Shown: positions 1 to 9,331, numbered from the stretch's first letter. The stretch is DNA of 49,339 nt from Ruegeria atlantica (GCA_013032095.1 WQBJ01000027.1:1-49339); one strand, 5' to 3'. Notes: a model not told the origin generated them from the letters alone. Numbers and translations: made by a program.

Positions 1-735
1 GTCGCTGAACACCTGCCCGAAGAGGCGTTCGGCAAGCTGACCAAAATCACTTTTGAGCGGGGGCAATGGTTCATCTGCGCTCAAAAGCACATCACCACGA
101 TCGGACAAGACGAAATCCAAGCCTGGTCCATTGTGGCCATCGACCCCGGCGTACGGTGCTTTGCAACCGCATATTCGATGAACCAGGTCACCTCCTACGG
201 AGACGATTTCTACGCATCTCGCGTGTTCCCGCTGCTGCTTCAGCTCGACGGGCTGATCCGTCATCGGGCGCGAACGCGGCATCCCGAATGGAAGAGGCAT
301 TACCAGAAGAAGATCGACAGGCTGGCGATCCGGGTTCGCAATTTGATCGACGATCTGCACCGTCGTGTCGCCTATGATCTGGTCACGTCATTTGATGTGA
401 TCCTGCTTCCGTCATTTGGGATAAAGGAAATGTCTTCGACACAAGATCGCAAGATCCGAACCAAAACGGTTCGATCCATGCTGGGCCTTGCCCATTACCG
501 CTTCAAGCTGCGGCTTGAGTGGATGTGCAGGAAATATGGTAAACACCTGATCATCGGCAATGAGGCTTATACCAGCAAGACACGATCCTGGGACGGGGGG
601 ATGATCGACGATCTCGGCGGCGCAAAGACCATCACGGATGGGAAAATCCACGTCAACCGGGATGTGAACGGCGCGCGCGGCTTTCTGTTGCGCGCTCTGT
701 ATGGCAACTTGGGCCAGTCTCAGGCAACTGTGTGA
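1..735 (+). CDS. tnpB: Fanzor-like/IS607-type TnpB nuclease, 5' partial, zinc ribbon lost
   Basis: The reading frame is open from base 1, so the N-terminus lies outside the window; about 244 codons are visible. TnpB proteins are RNA-guided nucleases encoded by IS200/IS605 and IS607 elements. Seen here: a RuvC-I motif AIDPGV (Asp at 142-144), a Glu in NEAYTSK, and the RuvC-III motif HVNRDVNGARGFLLRALYGN. The place where most TnpB proteins carry the RuvC-II Glu reads LLPSFGIKEM, so the Glu in NEAYTSK is the likely alternative, an arrangement described for Fanzor and related IS607 TnpBs. The zinc-ribbon CxxC pairs are missing: the usual TSKTCxxCG reads TSKTRSWDGG and the second pair is also absent. 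The ATG-like start at 133 (GTG) is internal and not the true start. It may be a decaying nuclease or a derivative that keeps RNA or DNA binding. An IS607 tnpA relic lies at 4633-5034 on the same strand. Confidence 0.8.
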   Translation, partial: VAEHLPEEAFGKLTKITFERGQWFICAQKHITTIGQDEIQAWSIVAIDPGVRCFATAYSMNQVTSYGDDFYASRVFPLLLQLDGLIRHRARTRHPEWKRHYQKKIDRLAIRVRNLIDDLHRRVAYDLVTSFDVILLPSFGIKEMSSTQDRKIRTKTVRSMLGLAHYRFKLRLEWMCRKYGKHLIIGNEAYTSKTRSWDGGMIDDLGGAKTITDGKIHVNRDVNGARGFLLRALYGNLGQSQATV

Positions 736-1829
736 CAAATGTTGCGTGCGTTGCGGGATAAACGAAGTGCGTACCGAAGACAAAAGCACACGGCATTCAG
801 GATCGCTTCCTTGAGGAACTGCAGACATTTGAACAATATCCCTTTTTACCTACTCACGGTTGTTCTTTCCGCAACAGGAACGGCTACGGGCGCTATCGTC
901 AACCCAAACCCAATTCTTGCAAGATATCCCGGAAAACTAATGGGTAACGGCAAGATCAGCAGACCCAATACCGGTGGTCAGCAATTCAACGCTGGGTAGT
1001 AGTGCCAGCAGATCCAAAACAGGAATGCGCTGTTACTCAACTGACATGCGTGGTTTCTACTTTTTCATTTCTCTGATCATTGAACTGGATAAACTGTCGT
1101 AGCTGGTCCGAGCGCATCCCATTCAATAATGTTTGGGCCAGGCGCCCTCCCCCGCCTTCCAGCCAGGTTACGGGGAGGGCCTTCCTACCCCATGCCACAG
1201 AGCGTTTCTCAACTGCCATCGATGGTTCCGTCTTCGTGATTTTCCAAATCTGTGTAGTGGCTAGACTGATAGGGCTGGTCAGGCAGTTTCATGCTCATGT
1301 TCTGGCCAGCAGCTCTCCTTAGGTCTTCTTGCCTAGGTCCGGGGAGAGAGCTCCGGCGATCCGGAGGCAGATCGGGCATTGGATCATGGGTCACCCAGAG
1401 CCAGCCGGAATAGCGGCTCTCGTCAGCCGTTTTACGAGAGCCGCAACCGCCTCGTGCGAATCGGATTTGAGACTGAACCGCAGTACATTCTGAAACGCCT
1501 TTTTCATCGGTCGGCTTTGTGAGCAATTTCCAACTTGGTTTTTGAAAAAAGAATTGAAGTCACACGATGTACCGGAATACTCAGACCCCATCGCTCCGGA
1601 TCACAGGTTTGGTGTCGCCAATGTAATGGCTGTGGCCCGATTCCTGCCTGATGATCCGTAGGAGAAAACTTGCGATTAACTGTTGACCGCGCTCAAAACG
1701 AAGGTCAGCGGGACGGTAGGCATCAAGCGGAAAACCGCCGGATCCAGGGTGCAACCACTTGAAACATGTCCGAAGCAATGCCCGGGCGATTTGCCGTGCT
1801 CCGGCAAAACAGGCAACATGCTCTGTACC
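736..1829. other. Gene-poor stretch, no supported gene
   Basis: No reading frame here has convincing family resemblance, a good ribosome site or a neighbour-based rationale. The right end of the TnpB element, including any guide (omega) RNA, would be expected just after 735, but I cannot delimit it by eye. On the minus strand the frame that follows the subtilase stop codon continues open down to about 1581 and reads like protein, but it has no start codon near its beginning and matches nothing I know. A 9-bp inverted repeat lies at 1415-1442. Confidence 0.4.
1415..1442. repeat. 9-bp inverted repeat (hairpin)
   Basis: GGCTCTCGT at 1415-1423 pairs perfectly with ACGAGAGCC at 1434-1442 around a 10-base loop. 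The loop ends in TTTT, but no T-run follows the right arm, so it is not a typical intrinsic terminator. It could be the footprint of a mobile element end or the terminator of a decayed gene. It lies in a stretch without a supported gene. Confidence 0.35.
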
Positions 1830-4334
1830 CTAGAATTTTTTTGCAATGGAAATTCCAAAATAAGGGTCAGGGTCCCCGCCGTAAACCCGACAACCGGTGT
1901 TCAGCAAAAGCCCGGCTCTGCGCTCCGATTGAGTGATATGATAGGTGAGATTCAGGTCAAGCGGGCGCGTTCCGGAACGTATCCTGACACTTTCGGAGGT
2001 TCTTTCGACACCCGTGCTTTTAATACCATTGGCAGATGCCGTTCTGCGTTGAGGAAGATCGAGAAATATCCGGCCTGATGATACTTGCAGGGGGCTCGAA
2101 AAGGACATCCTGAGTGTTCCCGGTGTCCCAAGAAAGTTCTTTTGGGACAGGGAAATCACGCCCGCTCGGCCGACGAGATCTTGGCCTGATACCACCAGCC
2201 CGCTCTGTCGGAAGTTCGTTTCGCTTTGGGTTCCTGTTAGAGACAGGACGGTGTTTTCGTTCAGTGCCACGAACCCTGTTGCCTCAAAGAAGAGCGTGGT
2301 TGCCTCGCCATTGGAACCTGCGGCTCCCATGAATTGAGAACCAAGGACTGATCTCTTTTCGCGAACCATGCCAAAGCGCGTAGAGAAACCGCTGCCGTTT
2401 TGGTCAATCGCTTCAAACCCGATACTGGATTTAGTGAAGTCTTGTGCACCGGTTCCGGTTGATAAATCCAATGTCAACCCGAGATGCTCCGCTATAGCAG
2501 CAGTATAGGAGACACTGTAGCTATCCGGAAGGAATGGCGTGAAAGCGTCCTGGTTGTAAAACGTGGTGCCAAAGTTGATTTCGTATGATCCAGCCAGGCC
2601 TGAGAATTTTGCGCCTGTGCCTGATGCGCCGCTGGTAAGCGAAAGGCCATCGCCTGCTGAAACTTCCGGAGCGGAAACCAAGAAAGTCGGGCTGCTGCGT
2701 GCTTCGCTGACCAGGGCCGCAGCCTGAAGATCGAAGCCGCGTGTATATTTGTCTGCAACCATGATTGTCCGATCTTTGAAAGCCTGTCTGATTGCAGGTG
2801 CCATCGCTGCGGAAGCGACGATACCGGTTGAGCTTAATGGGACTGAAGGGCTGGAAATGTCTGTACCCTCGTAGATTCTGAGTTGGCCAACGGGCAGAAC
2901 GGCACGGGATACATTCACCAGACCACAGCCATAGACATCATCTGTTCCCGGCTCCCCAAGATCTTCAGCCGTATCAAAGAGAATTTGAGCAATCTCTGGC
3001 GCGGTAAGTTCCGGGCTCTGGCTTTTCAGGAGGGCATAGGCGCCAGTGACATGCGGAGCGGCTTGAGACGTTCCTGAGTCAGGTCTGGTGCCGCCGTCCA
3101 AACCAGTTGAGACAATGCCAACGCCTGGTGCAGCAAGGCAAAAATCCATCGCCGATCCGCAGTGGTTCGAAAAACCGGCAATGTTCTTATCCTGATTAAC
3201 TGCAACGGTGGCTATGAAATATCCGTCGTATTCGGGCAGGAGAACCGGGATGCCGGAGTTTACGGAGACATCGCTTTGCCCGTGGTTGCCAGTTGCCGCA
3301 ACGGTCATCAGATCGGCAGCCTTGGCCGCGTCAAGCGCCTCAATCATGTCAATTCCCAGCCAGGATTTTAGGTGAGTTGCCGAGGAAAAATCACTGATCG
3401 GCTTAGTAACCCAGCCCGCACCTTCCCGCTTTATATATGTCCAGCTGTTGTTCATGACATTGGCCCCTGCGCTAATAGAGCGCTGGATTGCATCAGGCCA
3501 CACGTCGCCCAATACAGGGTCCGGATAGCCTTTTCCCGGTATCCCTTTCAGGATGACCAGTTCCGAAAGGAACGCGACACCATGAACGCCAGTGTCGTTT
3601 TTCAGAGCCGCCGCGATCCCGGCGACATGGGTTCCATGCCCGTCCGTGTCGGAAATGTCCTTGGTGTCACCGAAATATCCGTAGCTGTTTGCAAAGTCGA
3701 TTTTTCCGGCAAAGTCGGTGAGATTGACACCAATACCTGTATCCAGGACAGCAATTTTAACGCCCTGGCCCTGGCCACCTTGCGCGTACCGTTCATCAGC
3801 ACCAATCATGGAGAGGCCATAGTTTTGATTGAATTCTTCTGTTTGGAAGTCACTTGCAGTAAATTCGTATATTGATGAATCCAGACCGGAATCCGGAACT
3901 GGGTCTGGAGTTGGAGTTGGAGTTGGAGTTGGAGTTGGAGTGTATGTAGAAGGGTCGTCCTCTCCACCGCCACTACCGCGACCGGCCATTGCCGCCACGG
4001 CACCGGCAATACCAATCCCGGCCAGAGCTGCTGACCCCAGTCCTGACGAGCCGGTTCTTGCAGGACGTCCTCCGGAGCGGCGCCGCCGCGTAAGCAGGAG
4101 ATACTCATTAAGAAGTTCCGGCCGATTGAGAAGAATGTACTCCCGAGCGTCCTCGAATGTTCCAGGGCTCCGCTCATACTCTTTGACCAGAAATTCAAGG
4201 AGCTGTCGGCTGGAATATCCATCAAACTTATCGGAATAGATGTTTGCTGAAACAGCTGGTGCGACGGATACTGCCAGGGCAATAATAACAACTGCTGTAA
4301 AGGCAGAATTCTTATTTTTGCGCGTTACCTTCAT
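1830..4334 (-). CDS. Secreted subtilisin-like serine protease (S8) with autotransporter-like C-terminus
   Basis: Subtilases hydrolyse peptide bonds with an Asp-His-Ser triad. All three motifs are present: AVLDTGI, TDGHGTHVAG and GTSQAAPHVTG (Asp209, His244 and Ser about 432 when counted from the alternative upstream ATG at 4367). I chose the ATG at 4334 because MKVTRKNKNSAFTAVVIIAL gives a compact signal peptide ending near APAVSA; starting at 4367 would add 11 basic residues. After the signal peptide come a helical pro-region, a Gly/Ala-rich stretch, and a Thr-Pro dipeptide linker (TPTPTP), then the protease domain. The last 350 residues are Ser/Thr/Gly-rich, strand-like, and end in Phe (ISIAKKF), as outer-membrane beta barrels do. 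I infer export to the outer membrane, possibly as a cell-bound or self-releasing autotransporter. The gene stands alone between IS607-type fragments. Confidence 0.9.
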   Translation of the reverse strand: MKVTRKNKNSAFTAVVIIALAVSVAPAVSANIYSDKFDGYSSRQLLEFLVKEYERSPGTFEDAREYILLNRPELLNEYLLLTRRRRSGGRPARTGSSGLGSAALAGIGIAGAVAAMAGRGSGGGEDDPSTYTPTPTPTPTPTPDPVPDSGLDSSIYEFTASDFQTEEFNQNYGLSMIGADERYAQGGQGQGVKIAVLDTGIGVNLTDFAGKIDFANSYGYFGDTKDISDTDGHGTHVAGIAAALKNDTGVHGVAFLSELVILKGIPGKGYPDPVLGDVWPDAIQRSISAGANVMNNSWTYIKREGAGWVTKPISDFSSATHLKSWLGIDMIEALDAAKAADLMTVAATGNHGQSDVSVNSGIPVLLPEYDGYFIATVAVNQDKNIAGFSNHCGSAMDFCLAAPGVGIVSTGLDGGTRPDSGTSQAAPHVTGAYALLKSQSPELTAPEIAQILFDTAEDLGEPGTDDVYGCGLVNVSRAVLPVGQLRIYEGTDISSPSVPLSSTGIVASAAMAPAIRQAFKDRTIMVADKYTRGFDLQAAALVSEARSSPTFLVSAPEVSAGDGLSLTSGASGTGAKFSGLAGSYEINFGTTFYNQDAFTPFLPDSYSVSYTAAIAEHLGLTLDLSTGTGAQDFTKSSIGFEAIDQNGSGFSTRFGMVREKRSVLGSQFMGAAGSNGEATTLFFEATGFVALNENTVLSLTGTQSETNFRQSGLVVSGQDLVGRAGVISLSQKNFLGTPGTLRMSFSSPLQVSSGRIFLDLPQRRTASANGIKSTGVERTSESVRIRSGTRPLDLNLTYHITQSERRAGLLLNTGCRVYGGDPDPYFGISIAKKF
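3907..3942 (-). repeat. In-frame hexanucleotide repeat coding for Thr-Pro dipeptides
   Basis: Five perfect copies of GGAGTT plus one GGAGTG lie head to tail inside the subtilase gene (read on the plus strand). Because the unit is six bases, slippage changes the number of Thr-Pro pairs without breaking the frame. It would only adjust the length of the linker between the pro-region and the protease domain. Confidence 0.9.
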
Positions 4335-4632
4335 TTCCCGCAAAGCTCGGCGGCTCGGTTGCAACATCCAAAATCAAAAAGGGTGAACTATTTTCATTGA
4401 GCCGCCGTTGAATGCTGTATTCCCGTGACTGTTCCAATAATTGGATGGCATATCACTGACTTTGACAACAGCTTTCCTGACTCTATCCGTCCTCAATCCG
4501 TCGCTTTTGGCTTCAATTTGTGGTCACCTTCATTTGGCAGTAGAACAATTTTTAGGCCCAGGTCGGCTCGAAAGAATGGAAACATGGACGCAACAGGACA
4601 GTGTAGCGCTATGGTCCAGGAAGACGCACTGA

Positions 4633-5034
4633 ACGACGACAACGCAGATTGCGCGGCGCGAGAAAGTCACCCGTCAGACAGTGAAACGGTGGCTTGACGG
4701 AGGTCGGTCCGAGCGGATTGAAAGAACACCTGGCGGGCCTTTCCGCATCCGGGTGCCGGTTGATCCAGAAATTGCTCTCTCCGCCAGAGTGTCCGGTGCA
4801 AAACAAAGATCCTCTCTCGACACCCGGCGACGGCTCTTCTTCGAGGCATTTTCCAGCCCGAGAATTGTCCGTGACACTGGTTCCGGGTGCAATTTCAGGA
4901 GACCAGGCTTCCTCGCCTTATTGGAACGGGCTCTGCGAGGCGAACCAATCCAATCGGTGGCTGCCACATCGGATCGTGTCACACATTTGCGGCACACCCG
5001 ACTGCCAAATGTACACGGAGTGTTACATAAATGA
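4633..5034 (+). pseudogene. tnpA: IS607-type TnpA serine recombinase relic
   Basis: IS607 TnpA joins a MerR-like helix-turn-helix to a serine recombinase catalytic domain. Both parts can be read here in one frame. The HTH is RQTVKRWLDGG followed by RTPGGPFRIRVPV. The catalytic start is ARVSGAKQRSSLDT, where the nucleophile Ser is kept but the usual preceding Tyr is Ser. Further downstream GSGCNFRRPGFLALLERAL and AATSDRV match the family. An in-frame TGA at 4630 precedes the HTH, no good start codon exists before the GTG at 4681 (inside the HTH), and similarity ends near 4983, well short of a full enzyme. It is therefore a broken copy. It lies on the same strand as the TnpB at the left edge but downstream of it, the reverse of the normal tnpA-tnpB order. 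Confidence 0.75.
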
Positions 5035-5124
5035 GGAGATTTAACCCATCATCAATCTGGCATTTGTTGAAACCCGTTCCTAGCATTTTAAACATGGGGG
5101 CGTCTCTGAAACGAGGAGCGCAAC

Positions 5125-5478
5125 ATGGGCGCGGGAGATTTGAACTACCTACAGAACAATGCTGTGAGTGATGGAATGACAACCAGGGCTATCCTGGTGT
5201 CCGTCTCGTTATTCGCCTTTTACCTGATCGGATATGGCATCGTTGTTCAAACCAGCGTGATAAGTCTCGAAATATTCGGCTTCCTCCTTTATTTTTTGGG
5301 AATGCTCGGGGCGATATTCGGATTTGTTCTGGCGATTTACCACCTGTTGTTTATCGGCGCCTCGCTGTTAAAGAGCAATGGTAAAGCGAAAAGGCACAGC
5401 TTTGCCTTCGTCACGATCATCACAATAGAGCTGCTGTATCTGCTCTGTTATGAACGGGGAGTATATGTCTCAGTCTGA
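5125..5478 (+). CDS. Small hypothetical membrane protein, three predicted TM helices
   Basis: 117 residues with three hydrophobic stretches (about residues 22-42, 48-76 and 92-108), a short soluble N-terminus and almost no C-terminal tail, so it should be an inner-membrane protein. The start is supported by GAGGAGCGCAAC directly before the ATG. I do not recognise a family. It begins 90 bases after the IS607 recombinase relic and stands alone; nothing nearby points to its role. The composition and ribosome site make it more credible than the surrounding frames. Confidence 0.6.
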   Translation: MGAGDLNYLQNNAVSDGMTTRAILVSVSLFAFYLIGYGIVVQTSVISLEIFGFLLYFLGMLGAIFGFVLAIYHLLFIGASLLKSNGKAKRHSFAFVTIITIELLYLLCYERGVYVSV

Positions 5479-5708
5479 TCCCGGGATGGCGTCCTGACTG
5501 AAACCAGGAAAATCACAAAATCACACCCTGGCGACTTCGCCAAACCTCGCAAGCCTAAGCCGCGCAGCGGTAGCTAGGCTGATCAGATTTGAACGAGACA
5601 AATTTCTCCTTTTCAACAATTTACAACATGTGTCGGCTTCGATCCGCCTCTCCAACGATTGGCATTGCAGGCAGTATCGAAGCCCATCTCGACCAAAGGG
5701 TTGACGTG

Positions 5709-6038
5709 ATGAACGATTACATAACAAAGGTCAGCGGCGCGCTTAGGTTGCTGGATGTGCAAACCCGCTGGTGGCACCGGCGCCGGTTGGCGAACATGAC
5801 GCGTGCTGGCGCTGATCTTCAACTCACACCTGAAGAATGCGCAATGGTCATCGCTGGCACCGGATTTGTAGGGAATCTACCACGCCAAAATTGGCGAACC
5901 CTGACAACAGTGCGCACCTGGCTTCGTAGCGGGGCAATCAACGCTGACAAGGATATTGTTTATACTGCCACCGTTGTGTTGCTTCCACCGGATGATGCAG
6001 CCCAGGGTTTAGAACAAATCTTGATATGTGCAGATTGA
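5709..6038 (+). CDS. Hypothetical protein
   Basis: The frame is open from a TTG at 5589, but the ATG at 5709, preceded by AAAGGG at a normal distance, is the better start and gives 109 residues. The sequence is mixed alpha/beta-like (for example LTPEECAMVIAGTGFVG) with a basic, Trp-containing segment near the beginning. I recognise no domain, signal peptide or membrane segment. It sits 280 bases upstream of the TIGR03032 gene on the same strand, too far to claim an operon. Confidence 0.4.
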   Translation: MNDYITKVSGALRLLDVQTRWWHRRRLANMTRAGADLQLTPEECAMVIAGTGFVGNLPRQNWRTLTTVRTWLRSGAINADKDIVYTATVVLLPPDDAAQGLEQILICAD

Positions 6039-6320
6039 GGCGGTGACCCAGGCCCTGGGTCGCATAGTGCTTTTGCAAAAAACAAGTGGCTCGGAAAAAA
6101 GATTGCCCCGTCATGAAACCTCCAGAAAAGAAGCATCATTTGGAGCCAAGGCAAAAGCCGTAACAAGATATCCACTCCATCAATATTGCCTGTCAGAAAC
6201 CCCAATATGCGACTTTGAGCCTGCCAAGCCAATTAGGCCAGTTGGCAGCTTGGTTTCCACTTGCGAGTAGAAACAAAAAAGAAAACTATGGCCTAGCGAA
6301 ATTAAAAGGGACTACAAAGC

Positions 6321-7397
6321 GTGACCAACTCATCCAGTGACACTGCGGATATCCAGAAAGACCCGGCGGCAAATTACTCGATTTCCGGCAACTTCGTGGA
6401 ACTGCTCAATGCCCTCAATATCTCGCTGGCGGTGACGTCCTACCAATCCGAACTGCTTTATCTTCTGGGGCGCAACCTGAAAGGCGGTTTGATGGTAAAC
6501 CAACAACATTTTAAAAAAGCGACGGGGCTGCACTACCAGGATGGCACGTTGTATATGGCGACTCTGGGTGGCATCCACCGGATGCAAAACGTTTTGCGCC
6601 CGGATGAACTGATGGACGGTCAATTCACCGACTGCTTCATACCCCGCACCACGCATCTGACCGGGGACCTGAACGCGCATGACATCGGCCTGAGCAAGGA
6701 CAACAGTCTTCTCTTCGTCAACACGCGATACAATTGCATCGCACAAGTCTCGAACGTGCACGCGTTCAAACCAGTCTGGCTGCCCGATTTCATCTCGACG
6801 CTGGCGGCTGAAGACCGCTGCCACCTGAATGGCATGGCGATGCAGGATGGTCAGCCACGATACGTTACAGCCGTCAGCAAATCGGACACGATCGACGGCT
6901 GGCGCGACCGGCGCGCGGATGGCGGCGTTGTCATTGACGTCGAAACTAACGAAATCATATGCGAAGGCCTGTCAATGCCGCATTCGCCGCGGATCTATCA
7001 AGACAAACTATGGGTGCTGAACTCTGGAACCGGTGAGCTTGGCTGGATCGATTTCTCGGTCCCGGACATTGCACAGCGTTTTAGGGCGTTAGCCTTTTGT
7101 CCGGGCTTTGTCCGTGGCCTCAGCTTTCACGAGAACTTTGCTTTCGTCGGCCTGTCCAAACCCAGATACGAACGGTTTGAAGGTCTCGCTCTGGACCAGA
7201 CCCTGAAGGCCAAGGACGCCGAACCGTGGTGTGGTGTTCAGGTCATCAATCTCACCACCGGCCAGTGCGAACAATGGTTTCGGATCGACGGTACGATTGA
7301 CGAGCTGTATGATGTCGAAGTGATCCCTGGCACGTTCTGCCCGCGGTCATATGGTTTTCTGACTAAAGACATACTGGGTCTGATCACCGTAGAATAG
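6321..7397 (+). CDS. TIGR03032 family protein
   Basis: 358 residues starting at GTG, with AAAAGGGA about eight bases upstream. The protein matches the TIGR03032/DUF4915-type family: a six-bladed-propeller-like soluble protein with no known activity. Recognisable family segments are the N-terminal NISLAVTSYQSELLYLLG, the central THLTGDLNAHDIGLSKD and CHLNGMAMQDGQPRYVTA, and the C-terminal IDELYDVEVIPG. The length is normal and there is no signal peptide or membrane segment. In other genomes members often sit near genes for large secreted or repeat proteins; here the giant RTX gene is 30 kb away, so a link is only possible. The gene is flanked downstream by an IS3 relic, and no operon partner is seen. 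Confidence 0.85.
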   Translation: MTNSSSDTADIQKDPAANYSISGNFVELLNALNISLAVTSYQSELLYLLGRNLKGGLMVNQQHFKKATGLHYQDGTLYMATLGGIHRMQNVLRPDELMDGQFTDCFIPRTTHLTGDLNAHDIGLSKDNSLLFVNTRYNCIAQVSNVHAFKPVWLPDFISTLAAEDRCHLNGMAMQDGQPRYVTAVSKSDTIDGWRDRRADGGVVIDVETNEIICEGLSMPHSPRIYQDKLWVLNSGTGELGWIDFSVPDIAQRFRALAFCPGFVRGLSFHENFAFVGLSKPRYERFEGLALDQTLKAKDAEPWCGVQVINLTTGQCEQWFRIDGTIDELYDVEVIPGTFCPRSYGFLTKDILGLITVE

Positions 7398-7585
7398 CTG
7401 CAGCCAGTTTTGGCGCTCTCCCGGATCGCCGAACGGCCGAGAGAATGTTGACGCTGAACACAAGCACGTAAATTTCCTCGTCGCGGGCCGCGGCCTGCTA
7501 TTACCATCATTCGGTAGTGTAATTTTTGGGCATCCCTTGGATTGCAATTGGTACTGATGATTTGACGGGAGGTGGATTTACGGTT

Positions 7586-7717
7586 TTCCTGAGCATGAGT
7601 GCGGCCGCAAATTGCTTTGACAACGCTGTCGTCGAAAGCTTCTTCGGCGTCCTCAAACGCGATCGTGTAAACCGCGTGCGCTACCGCACCAGAGACGATA
7701 CCAGCCCGCCATGCTGA
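7586..7717 (+). pseudogene. IS3-family transposase (OrfB) C-terminal fragment
   Basis: The frame reads SMSAAANCFDNAVVESFF followed by GVLKRDRVNRVRYRTRDD. This is the conserved end of the IS3-family DDE integrase core (SMSRxGNCxDNAxxESFF...LKxExxxRxRYxTRxEA), including the Glu of the DDE triad in ESFF. The first two catalytic Asp residues and the rest of the enzyme are absent, and the frame ends 40 residues on. It is a short relic, probably a scar of an old insertion between the TIGR03032 gene and the MurE-like gene. Confidence 0.75.
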
Positions 7718-7822
7718 AAAAGGCGAAAAACTTTAACCCGCGGTGGCCTGAGGTTGGGTAACAGTGCATACCGACTCTTTACCAAGTGTTTCCCGACGAC
7801 GTTCTAAGGGGAAAGAACACTA

Positions 7823-9331
7823 CTATTCGAGGTCTCGAAGTGCTAGATGCCGCTGTTGACAGGCGTTTCTGAACACTTTGACGTCATCGAAAGGTCGTTT
7901 TACGGAACCTACGATCTGAAACTTTTCGTGTCCTTTCCCAAGGATGAGGATAATGGCTCCATCTGGTGCAACTGAACATGCTTTCGTTATCGCCGCTGCT
8001 CGGTCTTCAACGACAAATACTCTATTGTCGTCTAAGTTATCCGGCAGTCCAGAGGCCATTTCGTCAATGATTGCCATCGGTTCCTCTGAACGGGAATCGA
8101 CCGATGTTATGACAAGGTAATCTGAAAGATCATATGCGATTTTTGCCATTTTTGGCCGCTTCTCCCGGTCGCGATTTCCCGCACAGCCGATCACAGCCAC
8201 TATTTTACTAGTGGGTTGCGCGATTTCACGTACTGCGGAGATAACTTGTTGGATAGCATCTGGCGTATGAGCATAATCGACAATCCCAAGCAGATTCTGA
8301 TCACAATCAACTTTTTCCATTCTTCCAGGTGCCGACTCCAAGTTCTTCACATGCTGTAAAGATTGAGCCACCGACAATCCAAGTTGCTCTGCTGCAACCA
8401 GGCATGCAATCATATTGTATGCGTTGAAATCACCGAAGAGTTGCATTTTGAATGTACGCCCGCATATTTCTATCTGCATGCCTGATAGATCGTTACGTTT
8501 GACATAAAACGTGTAATCTGCACCGTGGTGCCGCCCATATGAAATCTTTTGCCCATCACAACCTTGGGCCAGATACTCCCAATGAACGTCATCTGCGTTA
8601 AAAACGGCCGTTGTATTTGGGAGTAAATTGTCGAAGTATTTCTTCTTCACATCGCGATAACTTTTAAAAGTTCCATGATAGTCGAGATGTTCATGTGAGA
8701 TATTGGTAAAAAGTGCGACGTCAAAATTGAGCCCGGAAATCCTATTCTGATCTATAGCGTGTGACGTCACTTCCATGAAACAATGGCTACAACCGGCTTC
8801 AACCATTTCCGCCATCAACCGTGTGATCTGGAGGGCGTCACCGGTTGTGTGCGTGGAGGGAACCACTCGATCTTTGATCAGATTTTGCACTGTAGATAAA
8901 AGGCCGCATGAATACCCTGCTGATCGAAACAGTTGATAGAGTAATGAAACAGTCGTCGTTTTCCCGTTCGTTCCGGTAACGCCAACAAGCTTTATCTTAT
9001 TGGAAGGAAAGTCATAGAAGGCGTTTGCGGCCCATCCAAATGCGTCGCTTGCGCTCTCGACACGAAAGACCGTCAGTGCTTTTGGGACTGGAAAGGGAAC
9101 CTTCTCGCAAACGACTGCTACCGCACCAAGATCAATGGCTTCCAAAATAAAGTCATGGCCATCAACCTGCGTTCCCGGAATTGCAAAAAAAGCACTGCCA
9201 GCTTCAACATGCCGGGAATCAAACTGGAGGTTCTGCACTTCAATATGAGGATCGCCACAAACCAAATCAGCATCGCATCGCCTGAGTAGTTCATAAAGAG
9301 ACTTCTTCACTGCGTTTGAACCCAATTTCAC
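7823..9331 (-). CDS. MurE-like Mur ligase, altered DAP-recognition motif
   Basis: 502 residues from a GTG start. MurE adds the third amino acid (meso-DAP in most Gram-negatives) to UDP-MurNAc-L-Ala-D-Glu in the cytoplasm. Seen: the N-terminal UDP-substrate domain with DSRHVEAGSAFFAIPG, the ATP loop GVTGTNGKTTT, the central-domain HLDYHGTFKSYRDVKKKYF with the lysine that is carbamylated in the family, GRMEKVD, DYAHTPDAI, and GNRDREKRP. The C-terminal signature that binds DAP, normally DNPR within TSDNPRSEDP, here reads TSVDSRSEEP. MEVSSHA reads MEVTSHA and TRDHLDYHG reads SHEHLDYHG. It lies outside any division and cell wall cluster, between IS relics, so it is probably a second, acquired ligase rather than the housekeeping one. 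It could use another amino acid or another UDP-sugar. Confidence 0.85.
   Translation of the reverse strand: MKLGSNAVKKSLYELLRRCDADLVCGDPHIEVQNLQFDSRHVEAGSAFFAIPGTQVDGHDFILEAIDLGAVAVVCEKVPFPVPKALTVFRVESASDAFGWAANAFYDFPSNKIKLVGVTGTNGKTTTVSLLYQLFRSAGYSCGLLSTVQNLIKDRVVPSTHTTGDALQITRLMAEMVEAGCSHCFMEVTSHAIDQNRISGLNFDVALFTNISHEHLDYHGTFKSYRDVKKKYFDNLLPNTTAVFNADDVHWEYLAQGCDGQKISYGRHHGADYTFYVKRNDLSGMQIEICGRTFKMQLFGDFNAYNMIACLVAAEQLGLSVAQSLQHVKNLESAPGRMEKVDCDQNLLGIVDYAHTPDAIQQVISAVREIAQPTSKIVAVIGCAGNRDREKRPKMAKIAYDLSDYLVITSVDSRSEEPMAIIDEMASGLPDNLDDNRVFVVEDRAAAITKACSVAPDGAIILILGKGHEKFQIVGSVKRPFDDVKVFRNACQQRHLALRDLE

Noticed and set aside
1581..1829. Open minus-strand frame continuing past the subtilase stop codon
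   Set aside because: The protease already ends in the Phe typical of outer-membrane barrels, the extension has no start codon near its beginning, and it matches no family; read-through is not supported.
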